DNA of 58,587 bases from NCBI GenBank assembly GCA_024682395.1, contig JAIKZH010000045.1, positions 1-58,587 of the forward strand. Direction: 5' to 3'. This DNA comes from Bacteroidaceae bacterium (GTDB lineage: Bacteria; Bacteroidota; Bacteroidia; Bacteroidales; Bacteroidaceae). The notes below the pieces were generated by a model that saw nothing but the letters and a program-made list of their open reading frames with translations, did no database searches and had not been told where the DNA came from. The translations under genes and the position numbers were made by a program. Below, piece after piece: positions 16,730 to 26,262 of the stretch. Each line of letters begins with the position of its first letter. Position 1 is the first letter of the stretch.

Positions 16730-17197
16730 GCGCGTGAGCGCAATTGAGAATTAATAATTGACAATTGATAATTATTGTGCTGGTGCTATGATTTTGACAT
16801 ATCAAGATATGTTTGGGTTATAACTTCGTTAGAAATCTTGACGAACCGAATACAGAGATGTAAGTTTACTTACAATATATGTTGAGGTGAGGATTAGATT
16901 ATGTAAATCTTAGGCTCTTCGAGCCAGAAATAGGCAAGTTGTTTACAACTTGTAATAATATATGATTATATGAGATTGGTCTATTAATCGTTATGCATGT
17001 AACCACAAAAGCATCCCTGATGCTTTCATTTCTAGTTCAAAGAACTCAAGATTTCCTCCATAAAGATTTCTGACTCGAAGAGTCCAAGATTTCTGGCTTT
17101 AGCCATAAAAAAAGAATCAATATTGCGCAGCAATATCCTCAGGGGCTACGCAATAATTATCAATTATGAATTATCAATTGTCTTGTGGCTCTGCCAC
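16730..17197. repeat. Array of short perfect hairpins with 2-4 nt loops
   Basis: Within 470 nt there are at least ten separate tight inverted repeats: 16730-16741, 16860-16873, 16913-16925, 16935-16952, 17008-17026, 17034-17046, 17072-17084, 17094-17105, 17120-17136 and 17185-17197. Stems are 4-8 bp and perfect, mostly with 2-3 nt loops, for example CAAGTTGT-TT-ACAACTTG. Near-copies of CAAGATTTC separate some of them. The array is framed by inverted copies of AATTGATAATTATTG near 16762-16776 and 17153-17167. The last hairpin enters the 3' end of gene 17164-17724. No gene is seen in 16596-17163. Confidence 0.7.
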
Positions 17198-17724
17198 GCA
17201 TCACCTAGGATCATTCCTCCGCCAAAACCCATTTTCAAGACTTTGTCAATATTGTCGAAGGTGACGCCACCTAATGCCATTACACGTTCATTTATGATTC
17301 CTTCATGGTGTGCTTTGCGTAATTCTTCTTCAGTAAAGGCTGATTTATACCCCACTTTGGAAATGCTATCGAATATTGGGCTCAGACTCATATAATTGAA
17401 ACTCGCTTTCTGACATTGTTTCAATTCGTCCAATGTGTGGCATGAAATGCTTATAGAGCCAGTCCAACCACTTAATGGTTGTGGATTTCTGCTGTTCAGA
17501 TGAATCCCATAGAGATTATATTTAGGTGCAAGTGCATGAAAATCGTGTAGCACCAGTTTGTCATATAACGTAGATGGAATTTGTTTTATCAATGCCTCAA
17601 CAGCCTCTATTGTGGCATTGGGTTTACGAATATGTATAAGATCCACATCTCCACGATGAAGAAGCTGAACAATCTGTTCGGCTTCGCCATCGAAGAAATC
17701 TGGTTGTGTTATTACAATTGTCAT
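17164..17724 (-). CDS. TenI/ThiE-like protein, last gene of the thiamine operon
   Basis: The 186-residue product is a TIM-barrel protein of the thiamine phosphate synthase superfamily. It keeps IHIRKP, KLVLHDFHALAPKYNLYGIH, the Ser-Pro-Ile-Phe loop (YMSLSPIFDSISK) and GGV, but lacks several phosphate-binding residues of true ThiE. A genuine ThiE is encoded at 22185-22805, so this is more likely a TenI-type thiazole tautomerase; that is inferred from the pairing of paralogues. Its start overlaps the thiH stop by 4 nt. The last few codons (Lys-Thr-Ile-Asp-Asn-Ser) come from the inverted AT-rich repeat flanking the hairpin array, so the natural C-terminus may have been replaced. Confidence 0.8.
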   Translation of the reverse strand: MTIVITQPDFFDGEAEQIVQLLHRGDVDLIHIRKPNATIEAVEALIKQIPSTLYDKLVLHDFHALAPKYNLYGIHLNSRNPQPLSGWTGSISISCHTLDELKQCQKASFNYMSLSPIFDSISKVGYKSAFTEEELRKAHHEGIINERVMALGGVTFDNIDKVLKMGFGGGMILGDAWQSHKTIDNS

Positions 17725-18854
17725 ACAGTCTTACTGAAAAGGTCAAACGATGCGTCCCAATCTTTCCATACAGGTTCACGTCCAAGTTCTTTAAGACGTA
17801 AGTTAATGACTTTGGCTGTACGTTCGTCGCTGACCGTAAATTGCTCCAATGCTTGTGGATAGGTGTAATATCCTCCTGGATTGACTTTACTTTCAGCCGA
17901 CATTGTAGTAACTCCTAACGTACACATATTATCACGGATATATGCAGGCTCACGTGTTGAATATGAGATATCTACATCGTGATCGAATATACGCATTGCA
18001 AAAGTTGCTTGTGCCAACTGTTTGTCGGTCATCAAACAATTTGGATGAAAGCCTTCATTCTGTGCAGGACGCATACGAGGGAAGTTTACAGAATACTTTG
18101 TACGCCAATAATGTTTCTGCAGATAACGCAAATGGTATGCCATCATTGTTATATCTGTACGCCATTCCTTTTCCAAACCGATTAGCACGCCCATTCCTAT
18201 TGAATGAACTCCAGCCTGTCCCATTCGGTCAAAACCATCACAACGCCATTCAAAACGACTTTTCATACCTCTTGGATGATAATCCATGTAATGTTCCTTA
18301 TTATATGTTTCTTGGAAGCAGATCACTCCGTTTAATCCGTGATGGGTCAGTTCTCGATAATCTTCAGCCGAAAGTGGCATCACTTCGATTTTTATGTTTG
18401 AGAAATACTTCTTTGCAATTTCTATTGCTTTTGCAAGATATGGAACTCCTGCCTTGGCAGGGTTTTCACCTGTCACCAACAAGATATTCTCAAATGGAGC
18501 TAGTTTTTTTATGGCTTTATACTCGTCCTCAATCTGTTCAGGTGTTAAAATTGTGCGTGCCATAGGATTTTCTCTGTGGAAACCGCAATAAACACATGAG
18601 TTAGAACATGAATTGGTGATATAAAGCGGAATAAACATTGACATTGTCTTGCCAAATCGTTCTTCTGTATATTTGCGAGAAAGTCGAGCCATTGTCTCTA
18701 AATATGGTTCTGCTGCTGGCGACAACAACGCCATAAAATCATTCACATCACAATGTGATTTGGCTAAAGCTCTTCGCACATCATTATCAGTCATTGAGGC
18801 TATTTTCTCTGTTGTCTCTTGCCAACTGATATTTTTTAATTCGTCTGAGAACAT
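17721..18854 (-). CDS. thiH: 2-iminoacetate synthase ThiH (radical SAM)
   Basis: The 377-residue enzyme cleaves tyrosine to dehydroglycine for the thiazole ring of thiamine. The radical-SAM cluster motif CSNSCVYCGF (CxxxCxxC, near residue 83) is intact, followed by the ThiH-typical YCGFHRENPMARTILTPEQI and the later conserved YSVNFPRMRPA segment. It lies 8 nt after thiF and overlaps the next gene by 4 nt. A 207-codon antisense frame over it is a shadow. Confidence 0.93.
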   Translation of the reverse strand: MFSDELKNISWQETTEKIASMTDNDVRRALAKSHCDVNDFMALLSPAAEPYLETMARLSRKYTEERFGKTMSMFIPLYITNSCSNSCVYCGFHRENPMARTILTPEQIEDEYKAIKKLAPFENILLVTGENPAKAGVPYLAKAIEIAKKYFSNIKIEVMPLSAEDYRELTHHGLNGVICFQETYNKEHYMDYHPRGMKSRFEWRCDGFDRMGQAGVHSIGMGVLIGLEKEWRTDITMMAYHLRYLQKHYWRTKYSVNFPRMRPAQNEGFHPNCLMTDKQLAQATFAMRIFDHDVDISYSTREPAYIRDNMCTLGVTTMSAESKVNPGGYYTYPQALEQFTVSDERTAKVINLRLKELGREPVWKDWDASFDLFSKTV

Positions 18855-18862
18855 ATTTCTAT

Positions 18863-19609
18863 TTATTTTTTATGATTGCATATAGCACAATTTTCGTTTC
18901 GTATAATTCTGACACGTTGCCAATCCATGGTCAAAGCATCAAAAGTAAGCATTTGGTCGGTCAGCAGTTCACCTGCGCCAACTAAATACTTTATACATTC
19001 AGTGGCTTGAACAGTTCCTAACATTCCTGCAATACTGCCAAGCACACCTATCGTTTCGCATGTTTCTACCTTTGCTGGTGGTTCTGGAAAAAGACAACGA
19101 TAACAGGCCGAACCTGGTACATGTGTCATAAGTTGTCCATTATATCGCTGAATGCCTCCTGCACAGAATGGTTTTCCTTCACGCACACAGGCATCATTTA
19201 CGATATACTTTGTTTTGAAATTATCTGAACAATCGATAATAAAGTCGTATTGACTCACCAATTCCGAGGCATTCTCTTCTGTAAAGAAATAATCATACTT
19301 GATGACTTTCACATCTGGGTTAAGTCTGTTGATTTTTTCTTCGGCTGAATCCACTTTATTTCTGTCCAAATCCAAAGTGGAATGGAGAACCTGACGCTGT
19401 AGATTGGAAAGACTCACTTTATCTGCATCGATGAATCCAAGTGTGCCCACACCTGCTCCAGCGAGATATAGTGCCACAGGCGAACCTAATCCTCCAAGTC
19501 CTACGATTAATACCTTTGACTGTAACAAACGTATCTGACCATCTGGTCCTATTCCGTCGAGGACAAGATGACGACGATAACGTTCTTTTTGTATGGCTGT
19601 CAGTTCCAT
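18863..19609 (-). CDS. thiF: ThiF/MoeB-type adenylyltransferase
   Basis: The 248-residue E1-like enzyme activates the C-terminus of ThiS. It has the ATP loop VLIVGLGGLGSPVALYLAGAG, the DNLQRQ-type segment (SLSNLQRQVLHST), the conserved Asp in IIDCSDNFKTKY, and four Cys of the zinc site (CYRCLFPEP and CAICNHKK). In this operon the partner carrier ThiS is the first gene. MoeB-like activity toward a molybdopterin carrier cannot be ruled out by sequence but the context favours ThiF. Confidence 0.9.
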   Translation of the reverse strand: MELTAIQKERYRRHLVLDGIGPDGQIRLLQSKVLIVGLGGLGSPVALYLAGAGVGTLGFIDADKVSLSNLQRQVLHSTLDLDRNKVDSAEEKINRLNPDVKVIKYDYFFTEENASELVSQYDFIIDCSDNFKTKYIVNDACVREGKPFCAGGIQRYNGQLMTHVPGSACYRCLFPEPPAKVETCETIGVLGSIAGMLGTVQATECIKYLVGAGELLTDQMLTFDALTMDWQRVRIIRNENCAICNHKK

Positions 19610-19616
19610 CTCACTC

Positions 19617-21347
<1,731 letters not shown>

Positions 21348-21421
21348 TTATGAAGATTCTTCGTTTTGTTAATATTATATTAAATTTTTATAAAACTGGT
21401 CACTCTACGATAACTCTTTAA

Positions 21422-22192
21422 TTAATTGAGGAACGCAGTTAGTGGACTTGATGCTTCGGCACTCTCACTGATTGCTCCAAGACCTGCTTCATAGGCTTGA
21501 CGACCTGCAATAACGGCTTGTCTGAATGCGTCTGCCATAGCTACTGGATCACCTGCTACAGATATAGCAGTATTCACCAAACAACAATCGGCTCCCATCT
21601 CCATTGCTTCGGCAGCATGGCTTGGTGCTCCGATTCCTGCATCTACCACAACTGGCACTGTAGCTTGTTCAATAATAATCTGAAGGAAATCTTTCATGCG
21701 CAATCCCTTATTTGTACCGATAGGTGCTGCCAAAGGCATTACTGTTGCAGCTCCAGCCTCTTCAAGATGCTTACACAATGTTGGGTCGGCCTGACAATAT
21801 GGAAGTACCACAAAACCCATCTTCACTAATTGTTCTGTTGCTTTAAGTGTTTCAACTGAATCTGGCAAGAGATAACGTGGATCTGGGTGTATCTCAAGTT
21901 TTAACCAATTTGTTCCGAATGCTTCACGAGCCATCTGAGCAGCAAAAACTGCTTCTTCGGCATTACGCACTCCTGATGTGTTTGGCAGTAACTGAATATT
22001 ACTGAATTGTGTGATATGTGTTAATAAATCATCTTGTTTGTCTTCTAATTCAACACGTTTCATGGCTACTGTAACCATCTCTGTTTGAGACGCTTCTATT
22101 GCTTTTGCCATGAGTGTATTATTACTAAATTTTCCTGTTCCAAGGAAAAGACGTGAATTAAACTCACGTCCTGCAATTACTAATTTACCCAT
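21422..22192 (-). CDS. thiG: Thiazole synthase ThiG
   Basis: The 256-residue TIM-barrel enzyme assembles the thiazole phosphate from deoxyxylulose phosphate, dehydroglycine and ThiS-thiocarboxylate. Seen motifs: [12 protein letters not shown] at the N-terminus, [18 protein letters not shown], and the phosphate-binding [21 protein letters not shown] and LVNTAI near the C-terminus. Its start overlaps the end of thiE by 8 nt, indicating coupling. It works with ThiS, ThiF and ThiH of the same operon. Confidence 0.95.
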   Translation of the reverse strand: MGKLVIAGREFNSRLFLGTGKFSNNTLMAKAIEASQTEMVTVAMKRVELEDKQDDLLTHITQFSNIQLLPNTSGVRNAEEAVFAAQMAREAFGTNWLKLEIHPDPRYLLPDSVETLKATEQLVKMGFVVLPYCQADPTLCKHLEEAGAATVMPLAAPIGTNKGLRMKDFLQIIIEQATVPVVVDAGIGAPSHAAEAMEMGADCCLVNTAISVAGDPVAMADAFRQAVIAGRQAYEAGLGAISESAEASSPLTAFLN

Positions 22193-22805
22193 TGTTTATT
22201 ATACTTAATAGTTTTTTCATTTTTTCAATTGGTTTCTCGGCATTCAACACCTCACCACTCAAAGCAATGCCTGTAACTCCTGTCTGCATAATCGAAGGAA
22301 TATCTTCTTCTGTTATTCCACCGATAGCCACAACCGGTATGATTATATTGTGGTCTTTCATCTTTGTTATAATTTCTCTGTATCCTTCCAGTCCGAGCAC
22401 TGGAGAGAGATTTTCCTTCGTTGTGGTAAACCTAAACGGTCCACAACCTATATAATTGGCTGATGCCTCATAATGTGCCTTTACATCGTCGAAAGTGTTG
22501 GCTGTACCTCCAATTATATAATCATCGCCTAAAATCTTTCGTGCTTCAGCAATTGGCATGTCGTTTTTTCCTAAGTGCACACCATCTGCATGTAATTCTG
22601 ATACCAGACTCACACGATCGTCGATTATAAATGTTGCACCTGCATCACGACACATCTGCAATGCTTGTAAGGCTAACGGACGCACTTCGTCGTCTGAGGC
22701 ATGTTTTACACGCAACTGCACCCATCGGCATCCGCCTTGTAAAGCCAAGCGAATGGAATCCAGATAGTTATATTGTGTATTATAGTGAGATATAAACTGT
22801 AACAT
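22185..22805 (-). CDS. thiE: Thiamine phosphate synthase ThiE
   Basis: The 206-residue protein joins HMP pyrophosphate and thiazole phosphate. The substrate and diphosphate motifs are complete: [60 protein letters not shown] and the C-terminal [12 protein letters not shown]. It is placed between thiS (6 nt away) and thiG (8-nt overlap). It is the canonical copy; the paralogue at 17164 is divergent. Confidence 0.93.
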   Translation of the reverse strand: MLQFISHYNTQYNYLDSIRLALQGGCRWVQLRVKHASDDEVRPLALQALQMCRDAGATFIIDDRVSLVSELHADGVHLGKNDMPIAEARKILGDDYIIGGTANTFDDVKAHYEASANYIGCGPFRFTTTKENLSPVLGLEGYREIITKMKDHNIIIPVVAIGGITEEDIPSIMQTGVTGIALSGEVLNAEKPIEKMKKLLSIINNG

Positions 22806-22811
22806 CCGTAT

Positions 22812-23009
22812 CTATCCTCCACATGCAGCCTTGATTATTACTATATTCTCACCTTCGTGCAATGATTGTTCTGACCACTCTGCACGAGGAATCATTTTGT
22901 TGTCGATGGCAATTGCCACACCTTGTTCGGGCAGATTCATTTCCTCTGCCAATGCTTGTAAATTCTGTACAGATGTTTCAACATCTTTGTTATTAATCTT
23001 TATATTCAT
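22812..23009 (-). CDS. thiS: Sulfur carrier protein ThiS
   Basis: A 65-residue ubiquitin-like protein ending in the required Gly-Gly (IIKAACGG), which ThiF adenylates and which carries sulfur to ThiG. It begins MNIKINNKDVETSVQNLQAL and has the expected beta-grasp pattern. It is the first gene of the operon thiS-thiE-thiG-thiC-thiF-thiH-tenI and lies directly downstream of the TPP riboswitch and its terminator. Confidence 0.93.
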   Translation of the reverse strand: MNIKINNKDVETSVQNLQALAEEMNLPEQGVAIAIDNKMIPRAEWSEQSLHEGENIVIIKAACGG

Positions 23010-23031
23010 ATATCTATCAGGTTATTAAAAC

Positions 23032-23065
23032 AAAAAAACGAGTAACTGTACATTACAATCACTCG
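23032..23065 (-). terminator. Expression-platform terminator of the TPP riboswitch
   Basis: On the minus strand CGAGTGATTGTA and TACAGTTACTCG form a 12-bp stem with two G-U pairs and a 3-nt loop, followed by seven T (23038-23032). It lies between the aptamer and thiS, so the riboswitch most likely acts by premature termination. Confidence 0.88.
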
Positions 23066-23107
23066 AAGCATATATGATTTAAACTAGATAAATCTGATTC
23101 AATATCT

Positions 23108-23190
23108 ACTTCCTACGGCGGCATTATCCGCTTCAGGTAATATGGGTATAATCTCAGCATCTGCCCAGTTGGCATCAGCACCCCGAGTAT
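23108..23190 (-). ncRNA. TPP riboswitch aptamer (THI element)
   Basis: On the minus strand the order ACTCGGGGTGC, CTGAGATTATACCC, ACCTGAAGCGGATAATGCC and CGTAGGAAG reproduces the conserved core of the THI element: P1/P2 GGGGUGC, the J3-2 CUGAGA and the pyrophosphate-helix ACCUGA...GGAUAAUGCC...CGUAGGGA. Binding of thiamine pyrophosphate closes P1 and favours the downstream terminator. It controls the seven-gene thi operon. A -7 element lies 16 nt upstream. Confidence 0.96.
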
Positions 23191-23205
23191 ATTAGAATGT
23201 CGGTG

Positions 23206-23237
23206 CAAATTTAATCATTTATTTTCATTATAACAAC
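23206..23237 (-). promoter_or_regulatory. Promoter of the thi operon
   Basis: On the minus strand GTTG (23237-23234), a 20-nt spacer and TAAATTTG (23213-23206) fit the Bacteroidota consensus. Transcription would start just ahead of the TPP aptamer. Confidence 0.78.
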
Positions 23238-23339
23238 TTATTACTGCTAAAAACTTTGAAAATGAGTTTTGTAACTGATTTAGCCCACATAAAAAATCCA
23301 TTTTACAAAGAAAGTGAGGTTTATATCAAAGATTTATCG

Positions 23340-23347
23340 TAACTTTG
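23340..23347 (+). promoter_or_regulatory. -7 element of the papain/TonB receptor gene
   Basis: TAACTTTG fits TAnnTTTG exactly; a -33 TTTG at the right distance is not evident. It places the transcript start near 23354, upstream of the leader ORF and terminator. Confidence 0.65.
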
Positions 23348-23359
23348 CAGCCGACTTTG

Positions 23360-23437
23360 ATGTTTGTCTTATCGTTGGTTCCTAAAAAACACATGAAAGA
23401 TAAAACGTTGAAGTTTTTTATTAATGTTTTATTTTAA
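23360..23437 (+). CDS. Putative leader ORF ahead of the TonB receptor gene
   Basis: An ATG at 23360 opens a 25-codon frame ending with TAA at 23435-23437; an internal in-frame ATG at 23393 would give MKDKTLKFFINVLF. It lies between the -7 element and a terminator hairpin that starts 5 nt after the stop. Ribosomes ending here would cover the hairpin's 5' arm. There is no strong amino-acid bias like that of the Phe/Tyr leader. Translation is unproven. Confidence 0.4.
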   Translation: MFVLSLVPKKHMKDKTLKFFINVLF

Positions 23438-23442
23438 ATAAT

Positions 23443-23472
23443 GCAAGTGATAAGTCACTTGCGCATTTTTTT
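23443..23472 (+). terminator. Leader terminator touching the receptor start codon
   Basis: GCAAGTGA-TAAG-TCACTTGC (23443-23462), followed by GCA and a run of seven T (23466-23472), lies 4 nt ahead of the ATG at 23477. Transcription from 23340-23347 must pass it, so the gene appears subject to attenuation. An ATG at 23441 lies in the hairpin itself and is unlikely to be the start. Confidence 0.82.
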
Positions 23473-23476
23473 ATTT

Positions 23477-26194
23477 ATGAAAAAAAAATTATTTAGAATG
23501 AAGCCTGCAACTATTGTGTGGCATCAGTTCACACGACATGGCGATGCTATCTTCCTCAGTTTAAAGAGGGAAATAAGTATTGGTATGTTGAGTGTTGCCA
23601 CATTAGCCGTAGCTTGTCCTGATTCAGCCATTGCTCATATGGCAACGAATCAACACCCTACCCTTGACGGTGTTACCGACGAGTCGGCTGCTTTCTCCTA
23701 CAACGGAGACATTCCAATAGATCTGACAGAGCTTCAAAACGGCGACTTGCTGTTCAAAGTTGCCAGTTCAAACCTTGATGGTGTCACTCAAGCCATCGTT
23801 AGTTCAGTTGAAGGCATTAACCTCCAACAAGTATCTCATGTTGCCATCGTGCACAAGCACCCCGACGGACAAATCTACGCTCTCGAAGCGTCTGGTCAAC
23901 ACGGAGTATGGCTAAACCCTATCGATTCTTTCTTGATCCATTGTGATCATAACGACCAAGGACAGCCTTTAGTCTTAATAGGAAGACTTAAAGACAAATC
24001 TATTATCGACTCCTCTGTCAAGAAAGCATTGACCTACATTGGCAGACCATATGACTACCAGTATCTGCCTGGCGACTCTGCAATATATTGCAGCGAACTC
24101 GTACATCTTGCTTTTGAAGATGCTAAAGGAGAAAAGGTCTTTCCTCAAAATCCGATGTCATTTCATAATAGCGACGGAACTATTATCCCTTTCTGGATTG
24201 ATTATTACAAAAAATGGGACATGGATGTTCCTGAAGGTATGCAAGGAACACATCCCGGAGGTATTAGCCGTAGTAATAAAATCAAAATCATCGGTCAACT
24301 ATTCAACAAAACAAAAAAACGCGACACACCCCAAGAAATAACTCTGAAAGAAACAGAGATCGTTGGTACGCGTGCCCCATTACCTGCCGACAAAGCCATA
24401 AGATTAGTGCAGGTGATTAACAGGAAAGAGATTGAGGCATCAAGTGTCAACTCTGTAAACGACTTGCTAAAACTCGCCGCTGGAGTTGATGTAAGACAGC
24501 GTGGAGGATTCGGAATACAAACCGATATCGGTATTAATGGGGGCAACGAAGATCAACTCACACTACTGATTAATGGTATAAATATCAGTAACCCTCACAC
24601 TGGGCATTTAACTGCCGACCTACCTGTAAGCGTTGACGATATTGAACGTATTGAAGTCATCGAAGGTGGAGCAAGTCGTGTGTTTGGCAGTCAGGCATTC
24701 GCTGGTGCCATCAATATTGTTACTCGAACAGAACAACACAATAATATAGGTGGGCATGTTGAAGGCGGCTCATACGGCACATTTGGTGCGAATGCTCATC
24801 TGACAACTAATAGCAAGTCATTCTTCAATCGTGTAAGTGGCGGATATATTCGAAGTGATGGTGCAAGTCAAAACGATGATTTCAACAAAGCCAATGCTTT
24901 CTGGAATAGTAAATACGAAAACCACAGAATCAAAATCAACACACAAGTAGGCGCTAGTTCAATGAATTATGGTGCCAACACATTCTATGGAACTGGTTCT
25001 GATTCACAATACGAAGAAGACAGAAGATATCTTGTGGCACTTCAAGGAGAACTAAAAGGGAAAATACGCATACCTGTACATGTATATTGGAACCGTTCAC
25101 TCGACCATTATGTGTGGTGGCGAAACAACCCTGAAGCCTACCAGAACTTCCATCAAACCAATGTGTATGGTGCCAATGCTAATGCTTATACAAGTTGGGC
25201 TTTAGGAAAAACGGCCATTGGTATTGAGTTCCGAAGAGAAAACATCCTTTCCACCCGCTTAGGAAAGGAAATAAACGAAAAAGACCAATATCGCTATAAA
25301 GTTCCCGGACATTCGGCATACTATAAATACAAAGACGGACGAAGCAATCTCGGTCTTTATTTAGAACATAATATCCTGTGGAATAAAACAAACATCTCTT
25401 TCGGATTGCTTGCCAACCACAACACTTCAGTGGAAGGCGGCATGAAACTCTATCCGGGAGTTGACATGTCATGGAGGCCTACAGAAAGAATCAAGGTTTT
25501 CGCCTCATTCAATCAAAGTCTTCGCACACCTACATTTACCGACCTCTACTACAATGGTCCAGGACTTGAAGGTAATAGCCAACTCAAATCTGAAAAAAGT
25601 ACCGACTGGCATATCGGAATGACTTATAACGATGGATATTTCCTCAACGCACAAATAAAAGGATTCTATCGTCAAGGTACAGACATTATTGACTGGATAA
25701 AATACGAAGATGCCACCGTATATACATCTGCCAATAGCGATGTGGACAATATCGGAGCAGAAGCGCTTATGGATTTCAACCTCAGTCGTTTATGGGGCAA
25801 CAAATCGTTTCTGAAAAGACTGACACTCAGTTATTGTTATAACTATAAACACAGAACCCATCAGAAACAATCGGTCAACTACGTATCTAATCTGACATTT
25901 CTACGTCATAAGTTCGTTGCTTCACTCAATCATCGCATATTCCGTCACCTAAATGCGAAATGGGATTTCACTCTAAAAAATCGTGAAGGTGCATTCGACA
26001 ATGCCATCACAGGAGAACGACAAGCCTATGGAACATTCGGGACGCTGGATTTGAAGTTGCAATGGACTAAAGACTCATATAATCTGTATGTTCAGGCAAA
26101 CAATCTCACAAATCATAAATATTATGATTTTGCCAATATCCAACAACCTGGAATCTGGATTATGAGTGGCATAAAACTGAATATAAATCTATAA
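23477..26194 (+). CDS. Papain-like (YiiX-type) domain fused to a TonB-dependent receptor
   Basis: With the ATG at 23477 the protein has 905 residues. Residues 1-54 are a long extended N-terminus (LFRMKPATIVWHQFTRHGDA) before a hydrophobic signal core (ISIGMLSVATLAVA). Residues about 80-265 match the permuted NlpC/P60 YiiX family: NGDLLFKVASS, His121 in QVSHVAIV, ALEASG, GRPYDYQY and Cys205 in IYCSELVH; His and Cys are the expected catalytic pair. Residues about 290-410 are a TonB plug (VQVINRKEIEASSVNSVNDL, then IERIEVIEGGASRVFGSQAF) and the rest a 22-strand-type barrel ending YVQANNLTNHKYYDFANI and LNINL. Known receptors of this class take up vitamins or metal complexes; the ligand here is unknown. 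It is divergent from the TPP-controlled thi operon but has no TPP aptamer itself. The joint frame is continuous, so this is a real fusion. Confidence 0.85.
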   Translation: MKKKLFRMKPATIVWHQFTRHGDAIFLSLKREISIGMLSVATLAVACPDSAIAHMATNQHPTLDGVTDESAAFSYNGDIPIDLTELQNGDLLFKVASSNLDGVTQAIVSSVEGINLQQVSHVAIVHKHPDGQIYALEASGQHGVWLNPIDSFLIHCDHNDQGQPLVLIGRLKDKSIIDSSVKKALTYIGRPYDYQYLPGDSAIYCSELVHLAFEDAKGEKVFPQNPMSFHNSDGTIIPFWIDYYKKWDMDVPEGMQGTHPGGISRSNKIKIIGQLFNKTKKRDTPQEITLKETEIVGTRAPLPADKAIRLVQVINRKEIEASSVNSVNDLLKLAAGVDVRQRGGFGIQTDIGINGGNEDQLTLLINGINISNPHTGHLTADLPVSVDDIERIEVIEGGASRVFGSQAFAGAINIVTRTEQHNNIGGHVEGGSYGTFGANAHLTTNSKSFFNRVSGGYIRSDGASQNDDFNKANAFWNSKYENHRIKINTQVGASSMNYGANTFYGTGSDSQYEEDRRYLVALQGELKGKIRIPVHVYWNRSLDHYVWWRNNPEAYQNFHQTNVYGANANAYTSWALGKTAIGIEFRRENILSTRLGKEINEKDQYRYKVPGHSAYYKYKDGRSNLGLYLEHNILWNKTNISFGLLANHNTSVEGGMKLYPGVDMSWRPTERIKVFASFNQSLRTPTFTDLYYNGPGLEGNSQLKSEKSTDWHIGMTYNDGYFLNAQIKGFYRQGTDIIDWIKYEDATVYTSANSDVDNIGAEALMDFNLSRLWGNKSFLKRLTLSYCYNYKHRTHQKQSVNYVSNLTFLRHKFVASLNHRIFRHLNAKWDFTLKNREGAFDNAITGERQAYGTFGTLDLKLQWTKDSYNLYVQANNLTNHKYYDFANIQQPGIWIMSGIKLNINL

Positions 26195-26225
26195 TTTGGT
26201 TTATATACATCATATGATTAACAAG

Positions 26226-26262
26226 AAACTCACAGTTCGCACAATACGGGCTGTGAGTTTTT
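26226..26262 (+). terminator. Terminator of the TonB receptor gene
   Basis: AAACTCACAG, a 15-nt loop and CTGTGAGTTT running into TTT form a rho-independent terminator 32 nt after the stop codon. Confidence 0.85.

Noticed and set aside
16730-17197. CRISPR array
   Set aside because: The hairpins differ in sequence and spacing, there are no identical direct repeats with unique spacers, and no cas gene is nearby.
17942-18565. 207-codon plus-strand frame opposite thiH
   Set aside because: ThiH on the minus strand has an intact radical-SAM signature and full length; the antisense frame has no start context, no family resemblance and is a codon shadow.
23441-23476. Receptor start at 23441
   Set aside because: The ATG and the next codons form the terminator hairpin and its T-run; the signal-like N-terminus begins at 23477.
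23348-23476. TPP or cobalamin riboswitch controlling the TonB receptor
   Set aside because: The leader is only about 120 nt and shows no THI-box or B12-box sequence; only the thi operon side carries the TPP aptamer.
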